Shown here: in pieces, positions 8,406 through 21,481 of the stretch
Numbering within the stretch: position 1 is the first letter of the stretch
Layout of the letters: each line of letters starts with the position of its first letter
From: Xanthomonas arboricola pv. juglandis
GTDB taxonomy: Bacteria; Pseudomonadota; Gammaproteobacteria; Xanthomonadales; Xanthomonadaceae
NCBI RefSeq assembly: GCF_001013475.1
Contig: NZ_JZEF01000001.1
Location: 1 to 64,000 of the forward strand
Length of the DNA: 64,000 nucleotides
Direction: 5' to 3'
Position numbers and translations under genes: made by a program
Notes under the pieces: model-generated
The model's database searches: none
What the model saw: only the letters and a program-made list of their open reading frames with translations
What the model was told of the DNA's origin: nothing

Positions 8406-8669
8406 ATGAAATCCGCATCTCTTCCATCGCTCCGGGTAGACCCGGCGTTGCGCGAAGCGGCTGAAGCCGTGTTGCAGGAGGGTGAGACGCTGTCCAGCTT
8501 CGTCGAGCACTCCGTGCGCGCCCAGGTGCAGCAGCGCCAGCAGCAGGAGGCCTTTATCGCACGCGGGTTGGCGTCACGTGACAGCGCCAAGGCGTCCGGC
8601 CGCTACATCGACACCAAAGATGTGATGACCGGCTTGCAGTCCCAGCTAGACAAGACACGCAAGGGCTGA
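8406..8669 (+). CDS. YlcI/YnfO-family antitoxin
   Basis: An 87-residue protein. It has an N-terminal strand S-L-P-S-L-R-V-D-P and the helix pair L-R-E-A-A-E-A-V-L then T-L-S-S-F-V-E-H-S-V-R-A of a ribbon-helix-helix DNA-binding fold. The C-terminal segment Y-I-D-T-K-D-V-M-T-G-L wraps the toxin in this family. The ATG at 8406 is preferred over an earlier in-frame start because the protein then begins at the RHH strand. The toxin start is 6 bp downstream of its stop, so this is a standard antitoxin-first, autoregulated operon. Confidence 0.85.
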   Translation: MKSASLPSLRVDPALREAAEAVLQEGETLSSFVEHSVRAQVQQRQQQEAFIARGLASRDSAKASGRYIDTKDVMTGLQSQLDKTRKG

Positions 8670-8675
8670 TCCAGG

Positions 8676-8984
8676 GTGCGTTTCAACGTCCGTTTTACCG
8701 AGGAGGCGCGTGATGATCTTGCGCGGCTCTACGACGGCCTGTTGCAGCGGGCTGGAGCCGATTTCGCTGTGGCCGAGCGCGCTTTGCAGTTCATTGGTGA
8801 TGGCATCGCCGTGCTTGAAGTGGCACCGCTGAGCTGTCGTAAAGTTCGCCAAGGCGACCCTTTCCAGCGTGAACTGGTGATCGGCTTTGGTCCAAGTGGC
8901 TATGCGCTGTTGTTCGAAGTCCAAGACAAGCAGACGGTGCTTGCGCTCGCAGTGAGGCATCAGCGTGAAGACGACTGGTGCTAA
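8676..8984 (+). CDS. RelE/ParE-family toxin
   Basis: A 102-residue protein from a GTG start. ParE-like features: V-R-F-T-E-E-A-R-D-D-L-A-R-L, the middle A-P-L-S-C-R-K-V segment and the C-terminal strand V-L-A-L-A-V-R-H-Q-R-E-D-D-W. It pairs with the YlcI/YnfO antitoxin immediately upstream. The toxin of this type interferes with gyrase or translation; it is held inactive by the partner and released on antitoxin decay. It lies at the front of the restriction-modification island and may stabilise it. Confidence 0.87.
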   Translation: MRFNVRFTEEARDDLARLYDGLLQRAGADFAVAERALQFIGDGIAVLEVAPLSCRKVRQGDPFQRELVIGFGPSGYALLFEVQDKQTVLALAVRHQREDDWC

Positions 8985-9037
8985 GGTCTTGCGACGAAGA
9001 ATGTATAGAAAATTTTGAATTTAAGAAGAAGGTCGTG

Positions 9038-10030
9038 ATGGCATGGATGTGGATGGTGCGCGGTGAGGGCGGGAGCTTGTACGAAGCATTTCGCGAACAA
9101 GGCGTGGTTGCAGTGGGGTGGACTCAGCTCGCTGCTGAGGCCAAACCAGGTGTCGATCGCAAGCAATTGATCGCCACTTATCAGGCTGCTGAGCCATTGG
9201 CCAGACCTGGCACCGTCATTTCCGGAGCCTCGCAGGTATGGCGTTTCGTAAATGAAATTCAGCAAGGCGATTGGGTCGTTACTTACTCGCCAGCGAATCG
9301 CCTCTACGCAGTTGGCACTGTGGCGGGGCAGGCGGAGTACCTTCCCGAGTCGGCCGAATCAGGGATAGCGCTTGCGCGCAAGGTGCAATGGCTGCAGCAG
9401 GAGCTTCCCCGCGATCACCTGAGCATCTCAACCAAGAATAGCCTTGGCTCCACGCTGACATTGTTCGAGGTGCCGCCCAGTGCCGCCGACGAGATATTGG
9501 CAGTGCTCAAAGGTAAGCCGGTACAGGAGATCGAACAAGCGCTGGACGAAGCCGTTGCCGACCCTCTCGCAGGTATCGAATCCCAGGCGCTTGAGCGCAT
9601 CAAGGATCTGGTCAGCGAGCTTGGCTGGAGTGACATGCAACAACTTGTGGCCGGCATTTTGCGAGCGATGGGCTACAAGACCCAGGTCTCGCCTCCCGGC
9701 TCGGACCGTGGGAAAGACATCGTTGCATCGCCCGACGGGTTTGGCTTCGAACATCCACGTATTGTCGTGGAGGTCAAGCATCGTAAGGGGCAGATGGGCA
9801 GTCAGGACATTCGCAGCTTTCTTGGTGGGCGCCACAAGGATGATCGCGGTTTGTATGTCAGCACTGGCGGCTTCAGCAAGGATGCGCAGTACGAAGCAGA
9901 TCGCGCGTCCATTCCACTGGCGCTGTGGACGCTGGACCATGTGGTGCGCGCGCTGATCGAGCACTATGCGGCTACCGACACCGAAACAAAACGCATTGTG
10001 CCGCTGAAGCGGCTTTACTGGCCCGCCTGA
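9038..10030 (+). CDS. Mrr-like restriction endonuclease
   Basis: A 330-residue protein. The N-terminal ~150 residues contain [11 protein letters not shown] and G-D-W-V-V-T-Y-S-P, a domain often fused to Mrr nucleases and probably a modified-base sensor. The C-terminal Mrr domain starts at [10 protein letters not shown] and carries the PD-(D/E)xK core: G-K-D-I-V with Asp227, and V-V-E-V-K-H-R with Glu245 and Lys247, followed by a conserved Gln in S-Q-D-I. Family members cut modified or foreign DNA. I start at ATG 9038 behind GAAGAAGG. It ends 17 bp before hsdM on the same strand, so it may belong to the same transcript and act as a type IV complement to the type I system. Confidence 0.88.
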   Translation: MAWMWMVRGEGGSLYEAFREQGVVAVGWTQLAAEAKPGVDRKQLIATYQAAEPLARPGTVISGASQVWRFVNEIQQGDWVVTYSPANRLYAVGTVAGQAEYLPESAESGIALARKVQWLQQELPRDHLSISTKNSLGSTLTLFEVPPSAADEILAVLKGKPVQEIEQALDEAVADPLAGIESQALERIKDLVSELGWSDMQQLVAGILRAMGYKTQVSPPGSDRGKDIVASPDGFGFEHPRIVVEVKHRKGQMGSQDIRSFLGGRHKDDRGLYVSTGGFSKDAQYEADRASIPLALWTLDHVVRALIEHYAATDTETKRIVPLKRLYWPA

Positions 10031-10047
10031 AGCCAGAGGAAGAACAA

Positions 10048-11859
<1,812 letters not shown>

Positions 11860-11869
11860 CAGGAGAGAC

Positions 11870-12304
11870 ATGATGAACGAGAAACTCGACCTCACAGCAC
11901 TGCGCAATGCGGTGTCTTCTCTGGAAGACAGCCTGGGCGTGGTCAGCGACAGCACCTGGTTCGACCAGCAATCGAAGCAGGTGAAAAACACGCTGGTGGC
12001 AGGCGTCATCCAGAATTTCGAGTTCGTCTATGAAATCGGCATCAAGATGCTCAAGCGCCAGATCGAGGCCGAATCCGCCAGCCCGGAGGAAGTGGATGAA
12101 ACCAACTTTCGCGAAGTGCTGCGCGTGGCTGCCGAAAAGGGCTTGATTGCCGACGTAGAAGCCTGGTTCAAGTATCGGCAGATGCGCAACATCACCGCAC
12201 ACACCTATGACCACGAAAAGGCGAAGAAGGTGTACCAGGGCACTCTCGACTTCATCATCGACGCGCGCGACTTGTTGCAAAAGCTGGAAGCACGCAATGT
12301 CTGA
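11870..12304 (+). CDS. hepT: HepT-type HEPN toxin (HI0074 family)
   Basis: A 144-residue helical protein of the HI0074 nucleotidyltransferase-substrate-binding family. The HepT motif R-x4-H-x-Y is intact: Arg106, His111 and Tyr113 in R-N-I-T-A-H-T-Y. In characterised HepT/MntA modules the HEPN protein is an RNase toxin, and its Tyr is AMPylated by the MntA nucleotidyltransferase, which silences it. All residues needed for both are present here. The gene sits between hsdM and a gene encoding MntA fused to HsdS, overlapping the latter by 8 bp, so production of toxin and antitoxin is coupled to the restriction operon. Confidence 0.9.
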   Translation: MMNEKLDLTALRNAVSSLEDSLGVVSDSTWFDQQSKQVKNTLVAGVIQNFEFVYEIGIKMLKRQIEAESASPEEVDETNFREVLRVAAEKGLIADVEAWFKYRQMRNITAHTYDHEKAKKVYQGTLDFIIDARDLLQKLEARNV

Positions 12305-13784
12305 CACGCCCAATATCGACATCCGGCCAGATCATTGGCAGATCGTGCGCGACATTTTGCACAAGCATGTGCCGCACTACGAGGTATGGGCCTTTGGCTC
12401 GCGCGCCAAATGGCTGGCCAAGCAGTATTCCGATCTGGACCTGGCCATCATCACCGATCAGCCCTTGTCGCTTGCGGTCAGCGCGGCGCTGGCCGATGAT
12501 TTTTCCGAATCGGATTTGCCGTGGAAAGTGGATATCGTTGATTGGGCGGCTACTAGTGAGGCGTTTCGGCAGATTATTGAAAGGGATAGGGTGGTGGTGC
12601 AGAAATCAAGGTCTGGTCCCGGTATGGTAAGTGAGTGGCGCGATACCACTTGGGGCGAAGAAATTTCGCTGGAGTATGGGAAGGCCATACGCGGCTACGA
12701 CGAAGTCCGCGGCAAATATCGTGTCTTCGGCTCCAACGGTGCAATCGGTTGGACAGAAAACGCGCTGGCCGAAGGTCCCGGCGTTATTCTTGGCAGGAAG
12801 GGTGCGTATCGGGGGGTGCGCTTCTGGCGTGAGCCTTTCTGGGTTATTGATACAGCGTATTACGTTGTGCCGAAAAAAAAACTTGACATGCGTTGGCTGT
12901 ATTACGCAATTAAGCATCATAAGCTCGGAGAGATCGACGATGGTTCACCAATTCCATCAACGACGCGCGCGGCTGTTTATGTTCGAGAGCTGACAGTTCC
13001 TTCACTCAAGGAGCAAGGCGAAATCTCTTATGTGCTCGGCGTGCTTGATGACAAGATTGAACTCAACCGGCGTATGAATCAAACGCTGGAGGCGATGGTC
13101 CACGCCCTGTTCAAGTCCTGGTTCGTGGACTTCGACGGCGTGTCGCTAGACGACATGCAGGAATCGGAACTGGGCTTGATTCCGAAGGGGTGGCGGGCTG
13201 CCTCACTCGACTCGATTGCTCACTACCTTAATGGTCTGGCATTGCAGAAATTTCCGCCAGAGAGTGAGGCCGAGTTCTTGCCTGTCATAAAAATCGCGCA
13301 ACTGCGCGCTGGTCATGCGAAAAATGCGGACAAAGCAAGTACTCGGCTCAAGTCAGAATATATCGTGCAGGACGGTGATGTATTGTTTTCATGGTCAGGC
13401 ACGCTGGAAGTCGACGTGTGGACGGGTGGTCGTGGAGCATTGAACCAGCATCTGTTCAAAGTGACTTCGACAGAAGTGCCCAAGTGGTTCTATTACTTTG
13501 CCACACGCCAACACTTGCCTGACTTCCGAACCATCGCCGCAGGCAAGGCCACCACGATGGGTCATATTCAGCGCAAGCACCTTGCTGACGCTAAAGTCGC
13601 TGTGCCGCCGACCGATGCGATGGGTGAATTTGACCGCACCATCGCGCCGCTGTTCGAGCAGATCATCAACAATGCTTTGCAATCTCGAACCCTTGCCCAA
13701 CAGCGCGAAATCCTGCTCCCCAAGCTGATTTCAGGCGAGTTTCGGGTAAGGGACGTGAAGTGCTTCCTGGAGAAAGCAAAGTGA
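12297..13784 (+). CDS. MntA-type nucleotidyltransferase fused to HsdS specificity subunit
   Basis: A 495-residue two-part protein in one uninterrupted frame. Residues 1-~103 are a minimal nucleotidyltransferase with G34-S35, D46-x-D48 in the exact GS-x10-DxD pattern and a third acid at Asp79 (W-K-V-D-I-V). From Met110 on it is a complete HsdS: target recognition domain 1, the conserved helix with L-N-R-R-M-N-Q-T-L-E-A-M and F-K-S-W-F-V-D-F-D, recognition domain 2 starting with L-G-L-I-P-K-G-W, and a C-terminal helix ending Q-R-E-I-L-L-P-K-L-I-S-G. MntA normally AMPylates HepT; HsdS selects the DNA site for HsdM/HsdR. Translation may also start internally at ATG 12624, giving free HsdS. Confidence 0.9.
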   Translation: MSDTPNIDIRPDHWQIVRDILHKHVPHYEVWAFGSRAKWLAKQYSDLDLAIITDQPLSLAVSAALADDFSESDLPWKVDIVDWAATSEAFRQIIERDRVVVQKSRSGPGMVSEWRDTTWGEEISLEYGKAIRGYDEVRGKYRVFGSNGAIGWTENALAEGPGVILGRKGAYRGVRFWREPFWVIDTAYYVVPKKKLDMRWLYYAIKHHKLGEIDDGSPIPSTTRAAVYVRELTVPSLKEQGEISYVLGVLDDKIELNRRMNQTLEAMVHALFKSWFVDFDGVSLDDMQESELGLIPKGWRAASLDSIAHYLNGLALQKFPPESEAEFLPVIKIAQLRAGHAKNADKASTRLKSEYIVQDGDVLFSWSGTLEVDVWTGGRGALNQHLFKVTSTEVPKWFYYFATRQHLPDFRTIAAGKATTMGHIQRKHLADAKVAVPPTDAMGEFDRTIAPLFEQIINNALQSRTLAQQREILLPKLISGEFRVRDVKCFLEKAK

Positions 13785-14527
13785 GCCTGGATTGGTGCCC
13801 CGGCATCCGTGAAGCGTGCCTGTATTGGCGCGAGGCCCCGATGTTGCAGCAGACCTTCGAGGCGCTGGAACGCACCCTGGATCAGGACAACGATGCGTGT
13901 ATAGATTGCGCGAAATCCATTGTTGAAGTGTTTTGCCGGATCATCGTAGGTGAACTCGATTCGCCGACTCTGCCCGTGAGGCCGAAGGCTACGGCCCCAG
14001 ACTTCGGTGAGTGGGTCGGTGCCGCTGTGCGCGTGCTTAAGCTCGGCGAAAACCAAAACAGCAAATTTCTCAAGCTGGTTTCGCAACACCATAAGTTGAC
14101 ATCAGCATTGGGCGATCTACGGAACGAATCTGGACCGGTCAGTCATGGGCGTGATGGATTTCTTGCCAAACTGTCCATCCACCATCGCCGCTCGGCGGTC
14201 CTGTCAGCGGATGCACTGGTGATGTTTCTGCATCAAGCCTACCTGGAGGCGCAGCGAGATCCGGTCAATTCGCGCGAGCCTTGGGAGCGGTTTGAGGAAT
14301 TTAACCAATTAATTGACGCTTATGTCGGGCTGGAGTTGATAATGGACAATGATGGCAATCCTGAGTTTCGGGTTCTTTTGCCTGGCAATGACTCCTTCCC
14401 CCTCAATGTTTCCGTCAGCCGTTTGCTCTACCAGCTTGACCGCGCTGCCTATATCGAAGCGTTGAACGCCGCGCGTGATGCACCTGCTCTTGTAGCGGAG
14501 CAGGATGTGGAAGGAGGGGAGCGCTGA
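13781..14527 (+). CDS. abortive-infection family protein (AbiJ-CTD-like)
   Basis: A 248-residue protein whose GTG start overlaps the hsdS stop (GTGA), with GGAG 8 bp upstream. The N-terminal half matches the 'abortive infection C-terminus' HEPN-like domain: helices around A-L-E-R-T-L-D-Q-D-N-D-A-C-I-D and then L-R-N-E-S-G-P-V-S-H-G, equivalent to the R-N...H-G active-site segment, though spaced R-x7-H rather than R-x4-6-H. The C-terminal ~90 residues are not recognised. HEPN proteins of this sort act as RNases that stop growth on infection. It lies between hsdS and hsdR on one transcript, so the operon probably carries a second HEPN effector. Confidence 0.75.
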   Translation: MSLDWCPGIREACLYWREAPMLQQTFEALERTLDQDNDACIDCAKSIVEVFCRIIVGELDSPTLPVRPKATAPDFGEWVGAAVRVLKLGENQNSKFLKLVSQHHKLTSALGDLRNESGPVSHGRDGFLAKLSIHHRRSAVLSADALVMFLHQAYLEAQRDPVNSREPWERFEEFNQLIDAYVGLELIMDNDGNPEFRVLLPGNDSFPLNVSVSRLLYQLDRAAYIEALNAARDAPALVAEQDVEGGER

Positions 14528-15200
14528 TGGCCTGGGACTGGGCAGTGATTGGAACCGCTGTTGGTGGGTTTTCCACCCTGATATACACCGGCTTCACTTA
14601 TGCACTGCTGCGTGAGAACCGTGCGCTGCGCAAGGCAGGGCGCTCGCCCCATGTGATTGCCCATTTCGAGCCGCACCCTGATGGCAACGGAGCCCTGCAA
14701 CTTGCGTTCTCCAACGTAGGCACAGGTCCAGCCCTGGATGTCTGCTATTCGTTCGAGCGTGAGGCGGGCGATTTCGAGAACTATCACATTTTGTTCAAGC
14801 ACGCCGAAGAGCGCCCGGCATTGACCATGATTGGGCAAGGTGAAAAGTTCAGCTTTACTTTTGCTATCGGGTTCAACCTGTTCAGTCCCAAAGATGCGAA
14901 CGTCAGCAGAAGGCTCAAGCCTTTTTACGTCAACGTTAGCTGGCGTGCTGCAGGGGAAAAGAAGCTAAACGCTGAAAAATATCTTTTGGATATCTCGGCA
15001 TATGCCGGGCTGCCTGGGGTTGTCGAAAAGCCATCCATTGCCAAGATTGCCGATGCGTTGGGTGACATCAAAAGGCACATGGGAACATTGGCGCAAAATG
15101 CTGACGCACGAATTCGAATAGTGGATGCGACCTCGATCGAGGAGCACATAAGGAAAGTCGTTCCAGTACGACAACCACTTTCCGATGAGGAGCAGAGCTA

Positions 15201-15201
<1 letters not shown>
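14527..15201 (+). CDS. membrane-anchored protein of unknown function in the hsd operon
   Basis: A 224-residue protein. One N-terminal transmembrane helix ([16 protein letters not shown]) is followed by a short basic stretch with R-E-N-R-A-L-R-K-A. The ~150-residue cytoplasmic part is beta-rich ([13 protein letters not shown]). This pattern is common in small proteins of defence and mobile islands, but no activity is known to me. It overlaps the Abi gene by 1 bp (TGATG) and hsdR by 1 bp (TAATG), so it is translationally coupled and part of the operon. It might bring a sensor to the membrane. Function unknown. Confidence 0.72.
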
Positions 15202-18380
<3,179 letters not shown>

Positions 18381-18419
18381 GTTGCGCTATTGACGCCAGG
18401 CTGCTGCAGTAGCAGGATT

Positions 18420-18486
18420 CGACTACGGAGCCTCGAAACTCCCCGAACAGCGGTGCCCACCTCCGACAAACCGGTGGGTTTTTTGT
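18420..18486 (+). ncRNA. C4-like antisense RNA candidate
   Basis: A short segment ending in a terminator and carrying two blocks complementary to the leader of the downstream gene. CTCGAAAC (18432-18439) pairs with GTTTCGAG (18584-18591), and CGAACAGC (18444-18451) pairs with GCTGTTCG (18574-18581). The two blocks are separated by 4 nt in the RNA and 2 nt in the target, giving a 16-bp duplex with a small bulge. This layout matches C4/P4-type RNAs of phages and plasmids, which silence a downstream leader. The 5' end is approximate and no promoter was pinned down. Identification is by pattern only. Confidence 0.68.
18456..18485 (+). terminator. Rho-independent terminator
   Basis: The stem CCCACC (18456-18461) pairs with GGTGGG (18473-18478) around an 11-nt loop and is followed by TTTTTT. 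It would end the C4-like RNA and also stop read-through from hsdR. The stem is short but perfect. Confidence 0.75.
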
Positions 18487-18525
18487 GCCTGCAACTTTGC
18501 TGGTGCAACCGACGCGATGCTCTGC

Positions 18526-18600
18526 GTCGGGAGGGCGGCTAATACAACACCCGCAAGGGGAATACGCCCGCCGGCTGTTCGCGGTTTCGAGCCTCCCGAC
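18526..18600 (+). promoter_or_regulatory. structured leader, target of the C4-like RNA
   Basis: This leader contains the antisense target blocks (18574-18581 and 18584-18591). It can also fold on itself: GTCGGGAGG (18526-18534) is an exact complement of CCTCCCGAC (18592-18600). A CGACGC...GCGTCG hairpin sits just upstream (about 18510-18529). Competing structures of this kind are how C4 and P4-type RNAs control translation or termination. A GC-rich inverted repeat at about 18605-18629 follows. Confidence 0.62.
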
Positions 18601-18656
18601 TTCCCGTCCGTCGCCTTGCGGCGGGCGGGCTGATTCCATGGAATGAGGAGCAGGCC

Positions 18657-18953
18657 ATGTCGGACGTTGTACGCGATGCGCAGTCATACCCGGGCTACTA
18701 CCTGCCAGAAGGCGCGCAGTACCGCCTGCAGCAGCTGCGCGACCACATGCGCTTTCTGGCGCGTTTGGCGCAGCCGCGCACGCAGGCCGAAGAGCGGGCG
18801 CGGCAGCCGGCCATCTGCATGGACGAACTGGCGTGCTGCCTTGAACTGCTGGCCGAGCAGGTAACGAAGGCATTGGCGCAGGTGCAGTGGCCCGCGCGGC
18901 TGGAGCCCGACGCCTCTGATAGCGAACTTGCTGACGCCGGGGAGGTCGCATGA
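18657..18953 (+). CDS. small conserved Xanthomonas protein (XAC0095-like)
   Basis: A 98-residue soluble protein, mostly helical, with Y-Y-L-P-E-G-A-Q-Y-R-L-Q-Q-L and C-M-D-E-L-A-C-C-L-E-L-L-A-E-Q. It resembles a small family I recall from Xanthomonas as XAC0095-like; no function is known to me. GAGGAG lies 7 bp before the ATG. It overlaps the next gene by 4 bp (ATGA), and both sit behind the structured leader, so they are probably the regulated output of the C4-like RNA. Genes of this kind occur in phage- or plasmid-derived islands. Confidence 0.7.
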   Translation: MSDVVRDAQSYPGYYLPEGAQYRLQQLRDHMRFLARLAQPRTQAEERARQPAICMDELACCLELLAEQVTKALAQVQWPARLEPDASDSELADAGEVA

Positions 18954-19219
18954 ACCGGCCAGCGATGGCGTCGCCCCGCACACGCAGGCGGGCAGGAGAT
19001 GACATGCAGCGTGATGCGTTTGCCTTCGGCATCACCGTAGAGCAAGTGGATACGCTGGATCAGTTGTTGCTGACCATCGCCGCCCATGGCGATGTGATCG
19101 CTGCCGGCAACGCCGATCGGCTGGACCGCCGCACCTTGCCCGTGTTGGGCAGCGCCATCTTCGATGCGGCCGGCGCCATGCGCACCATCCTGGATCAGTT
19201 GGCGCTTCAACGGCTTTGA
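18950..19219 (+). CDS. small hypothetical protein coupled to the XAC0095-like gene
   Basis: An 89-residue protein. Its N-terminus is Arg-rich (R-T-R-R-R-A-G-D-D), and the rest looks like a small four-helix fold (V-D-T-L-D-Q-L-L-L-T-I-A-A, L-P-V-L-G-S-A-I-F-D-A-A-G-A-M-R). The ATG overlaps the upstream stop (ATGA). An internal ATG at M-Q-R-D-A-F-A-F could be the true start. I do not recognise a function; it is likely co-expressed with the gene before it. Confidence 0.62.
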   Translation: MNRPAMASPRTRRRAGDDMQRDAFAFGITVEQVDTLDQLLLTIAAHGDVIAAGNADRLDRRTLPVLGSAIFDAAGAMRTILDQLALQRL

Positions 19220-19412
19220 TGGGCCGCTGTGGTCATTGAGCGTTAGCGAAAGATGAATGCAGCCACAGGTTGTGCACTTTGGGCGTGCAGAGATCCGGGA
19301 CCGGCTAAACATGGTCCATCAAGTCGCGCATTCTTACATTTTGCAGAAGCCGGTAGCACGCAATGCGCCATCGTCAAAATGGCGTGGGCGAAAGGTCGCG
19401 CCGTCGTGTGAT

Positions 19413-20051
19413 TCACTCGCTTCTATAGCCACTGTGATGGTAGCTAACCCGTTTTGGTAAACCGTGCTCGGCTCGAATAGAATTTTCCGATGGTTCGCCT
19501 GACTGAGAATATTTGTATTTTCCTAAGCCGACGGCACGCAACTCTTCCTTCCCGGTGGGAGTGTCTGGGTCACGATCATCTTCATATGAGCCTTTCCACG
19601 TTCCAGCCATCATATGCCTTGCATGCACCAATTCGTGCCCCAACACTGAAACTTTTTCGATGGGACTGGAGGTCGCCCTATTGGTTGGGTCCCCATCGTC
19701 GTCCAGTTCAAGGCTCGTCTGGCGGGCACTCCATGACACAACAACACTTGAGCCCTGGTTTTTTTCGCCTCCCGGCTTCTTCAGAGCATATGAACGGCCG
19801 GCTTTCTCGCGAATATCTTTGAATCTGCTTAGCTCAGGATGAGCGTCTAATTGGTGCCGTGAGAGAACGGGCTCTGCACCTGGATTTTCGGGGGGAGCGA
19901 TCTCATGAATAGTGACCTTGTGTCTTCTTTTTCCACTAAGCTGCTGTAGCTTGTCCAGTAACTGGTTGCCAATTGGTCGAGAGTTGAGATGATCGAGATG
20001 CACATTCACTTCCGCATTAAACCGATCTTGGTCGCGGGGCGTATTGGACAT
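19413..20051 (-). CDS. xopG: type III effector XopG (HopH1-like zinc metalloprotease)
   Basis: A 212-residue effector of the XopG/HopH1 family (clostridial-neurotoxin-like M27 peptidase fold). The zinc motif is H139-E-L-V-H143 in V-L-G-H-E-L-V-H-A-R-H-M-M. The family block G-K-E-E-L-R-A-V-G-L supplies the third ligand, and P-S-E-N-S-I-R-A-E-H-G-L-P closes the protein, as in Pseudomonas HopH1. It is injected into plant cells, where it presumably acts as a protease. Length is normal and the frame intact. The gene lies in AT-richer DNA with an IS remnant nearby, pointing to horizontal gain. I found no good PIP box in the ~450 bp upstream; the nearest match has a mismatch in a core base. Confidence 0.93.
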   Translation of the reverse strand: MSNTPRDQDRFNAEVNVHLDHLNSRPIGNQLLDKLQQLSGKRRHKVTIHEIAPPENPGAEPVLSRHQLDAHPELSRFKDIREKAGRSYALKKPGGEKNQGSSVVVSWSARQTSLELDDDGDPTNRATSSPIEKVSVLGHELVHARHMMAGTWKGSYEDDRDPDTPTGKEELRAVGLGKYKYSQSGEPSENSIRAEHGLPKRVSYHHSGYRSE

Positions 20052-20665
20052 GCTTTGTGAGTAGATCCCACTATAATTGGTTTGGATTGGAATAATGTAT
20101 ATAGTTCTTATGTCAAGTGGATGTGGCTCGCACCATGCCTTTGCCTATGCCTTGCTGCTATTTAAGTGCGCAAATCTATAAGCTGATGCGAAGCAGGCCA
20201 TTAATCCCTGGTCTAGTGAAATTTCTATAAGATACACCTAGGGCTGATAATACATACCTCTCACAAGTCGCGCTTGGCGATCTCACCGCAGCCTCAACAC
20301 TTGAGGCAATCTTCATCAGGTGCCAGTGATTGATGTTCAGCATGGGCGACCGTTGCGAGCAAGCGAAATCCCAAGTTCGCCCGCAACGCCGCGCTTTGTT
20401 CAGAGGTTCCCTAAAGATGGTCTAGGGCCATCAATCGTGCCGAATGCAGCTACCGTAGGTGAGTGTCCGCAATTTTGCCGCTGGCGAAACAATATTCAAC
20501 GGGTTCTGTTAACGGTTATTAGTTTGTAGGGCTGAGCATTGAATTTCCAAGTGCTTGACGCTGGCAGTGGAGTCAGATGCATAGAGGCGGCACCCTTCGT
20601 TCGGAAGTTGGCCGCGCCCGCACTTGCGGCGGACACGGCCCTCATTATGTGTCCTTTAGCGGCTT
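20052..20665. other. AT-rich intergenic region
   Basis: 614 bp between xopG and the protease gene, with no credible coding frame. GCGCA-N15-GCGAA at 20168-20192 reads on the minus strand as TTCGC-N15-TGCGC, an imperfect PIP-like element for xopG with no good -10 at the expected distance. TATA-like stretches near 20075-20100 could serve xopG as an ordinary promoter. Composition differs from flanking genes and supports acquired DNA. Confidence 0.5.
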
Positions 20666-21481
20666 CTAATGAGTTACTACCGCTGCAATGACATCCTTGC
20701 CAACTACTTCCCAAGACAGCGTGCCAAAGCCCCGAGAGCCCCAGTTCTCGCCCCAACTGTTCTCGATAATCAGCCCGCTTTGATTATAGCCAAGTGCCAC
20801 GACGGCATGCGCACCATTGATAGGACTGGTAATGTCGTTGTCTACTTCGTTGGCGCCTAGGTCGTCAAAGCCTTGTCTGGTTTTGAAGCCGATCACCACC
20901 GGTGTTGATGCAGCTAACGCTCGTTTTATCTGTTCGATCAGTGGGGCCTTTCCGTTCCCGCTACCCGAATAAATCACAGTGTATTTCTTGTACGGCGTTC
21001 GATGGTTTGCCGCACTGGCACGGTCGGCTGCGGTTGGTGTGTTCTTCCAGTTGTAGTTGCCCCAGGAATAATGCTGCTCCGTGTCGATTCCTTGTGAAAG
21101 CGCTGTATCCAGGTTCACTTCAATGGTGCTGCCTTCATCGACACCATTATTTACTTGGCTATAAAGATACATGGGGGCGAATCGTTTAACAGCCTGCTTC
21201 CCTGCGTTGGCGTACCAGCCGCCCAATGTGTGAGCCGTGGACCAGGATGCGCAGGAATTAACCTGCCCCTGGTCACCGGGCTCAATGGCAAAGCCGCGCA
21301 GATCTACACTGGCGGGTAGGTCGCCGGCACCGGTGCTCGTGGTGCCAAAGATGGGGGTGACTGGCTGGACCATCAAAGACTGCTTGAAGCCTTTGCCATG
21401 GGTTGCAGCCTGCGCAAGGGACATGGTGGAGCACCCCATCAGTACAACGAGGCAAGTGGAAATCGAGCATAATTTTTTCAT
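20666..21481 (-). CDS. secreted papain-like (C1A) cysteine protease
   Basis: A 271-residue protein with an N-terminal signal peptide (cleavage after S-L-A-Q-A-A, near residue 26). The papain triad is readable: Cys77 in G-Q-V-N-S-C-A-S-W-S-T-A, His225 in I-N-G-A-H-A-V-V-A-L-G-Y, and Asn241 in I-I-E-N-S-W-G-E-N-W-G. The usual Q-G-x-C-G-S-C-W has become Q-G-Q-V-N-S-C-A-S-W, so the first disulfide Cys is absent. No clear inhibitory propeptide is visible. It is likely a Sec-exported, extracellular protease released by the type II system to act on plant proteins. It lies between xopG and an IS remnant in AT-richer sequence, so it was probably acquired. Confidence 0.88.
   Translation of the reverse strand: MKKLCSISTCLVVLMGCSTMSLAQAATHGKGFKQSLMVQPVTPIFGTTSTGAGDLPASVDLRGFAIEPGDQGQVNSCASWSTAHTLGGWYANAGKQAVKRFAPMYLYSQVNNGVDEGSTIEVNLDTALSQGIDTEQHYSWGNYNWKNTPTAADRASAANHRTPYKKYTVIYSGSGNGKAPLIEQIKRALAASTPVVIGFKTRQGFDDLGANEVDNDITSPINGAHAVVALGYNQSGLIIENSWGENWGSRGFGTLSWEVVGKDVIAAVVTH

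Noticed and set aside
12560..12640. A sequencing error or frameshift creating the MntA-HsdS fusion
   Set aside because: The frame is open across the junction, both domains are complete, and no stop would appear without a change; a lost stop codon remains possible and is listed as a test.
20168..20192. PIP-like element for xopG
   Set aside because: One half reads TGCGC instead of TTCGB on the minus strand, and no -10 lies at 30-32 nt; not called as a PIP box.
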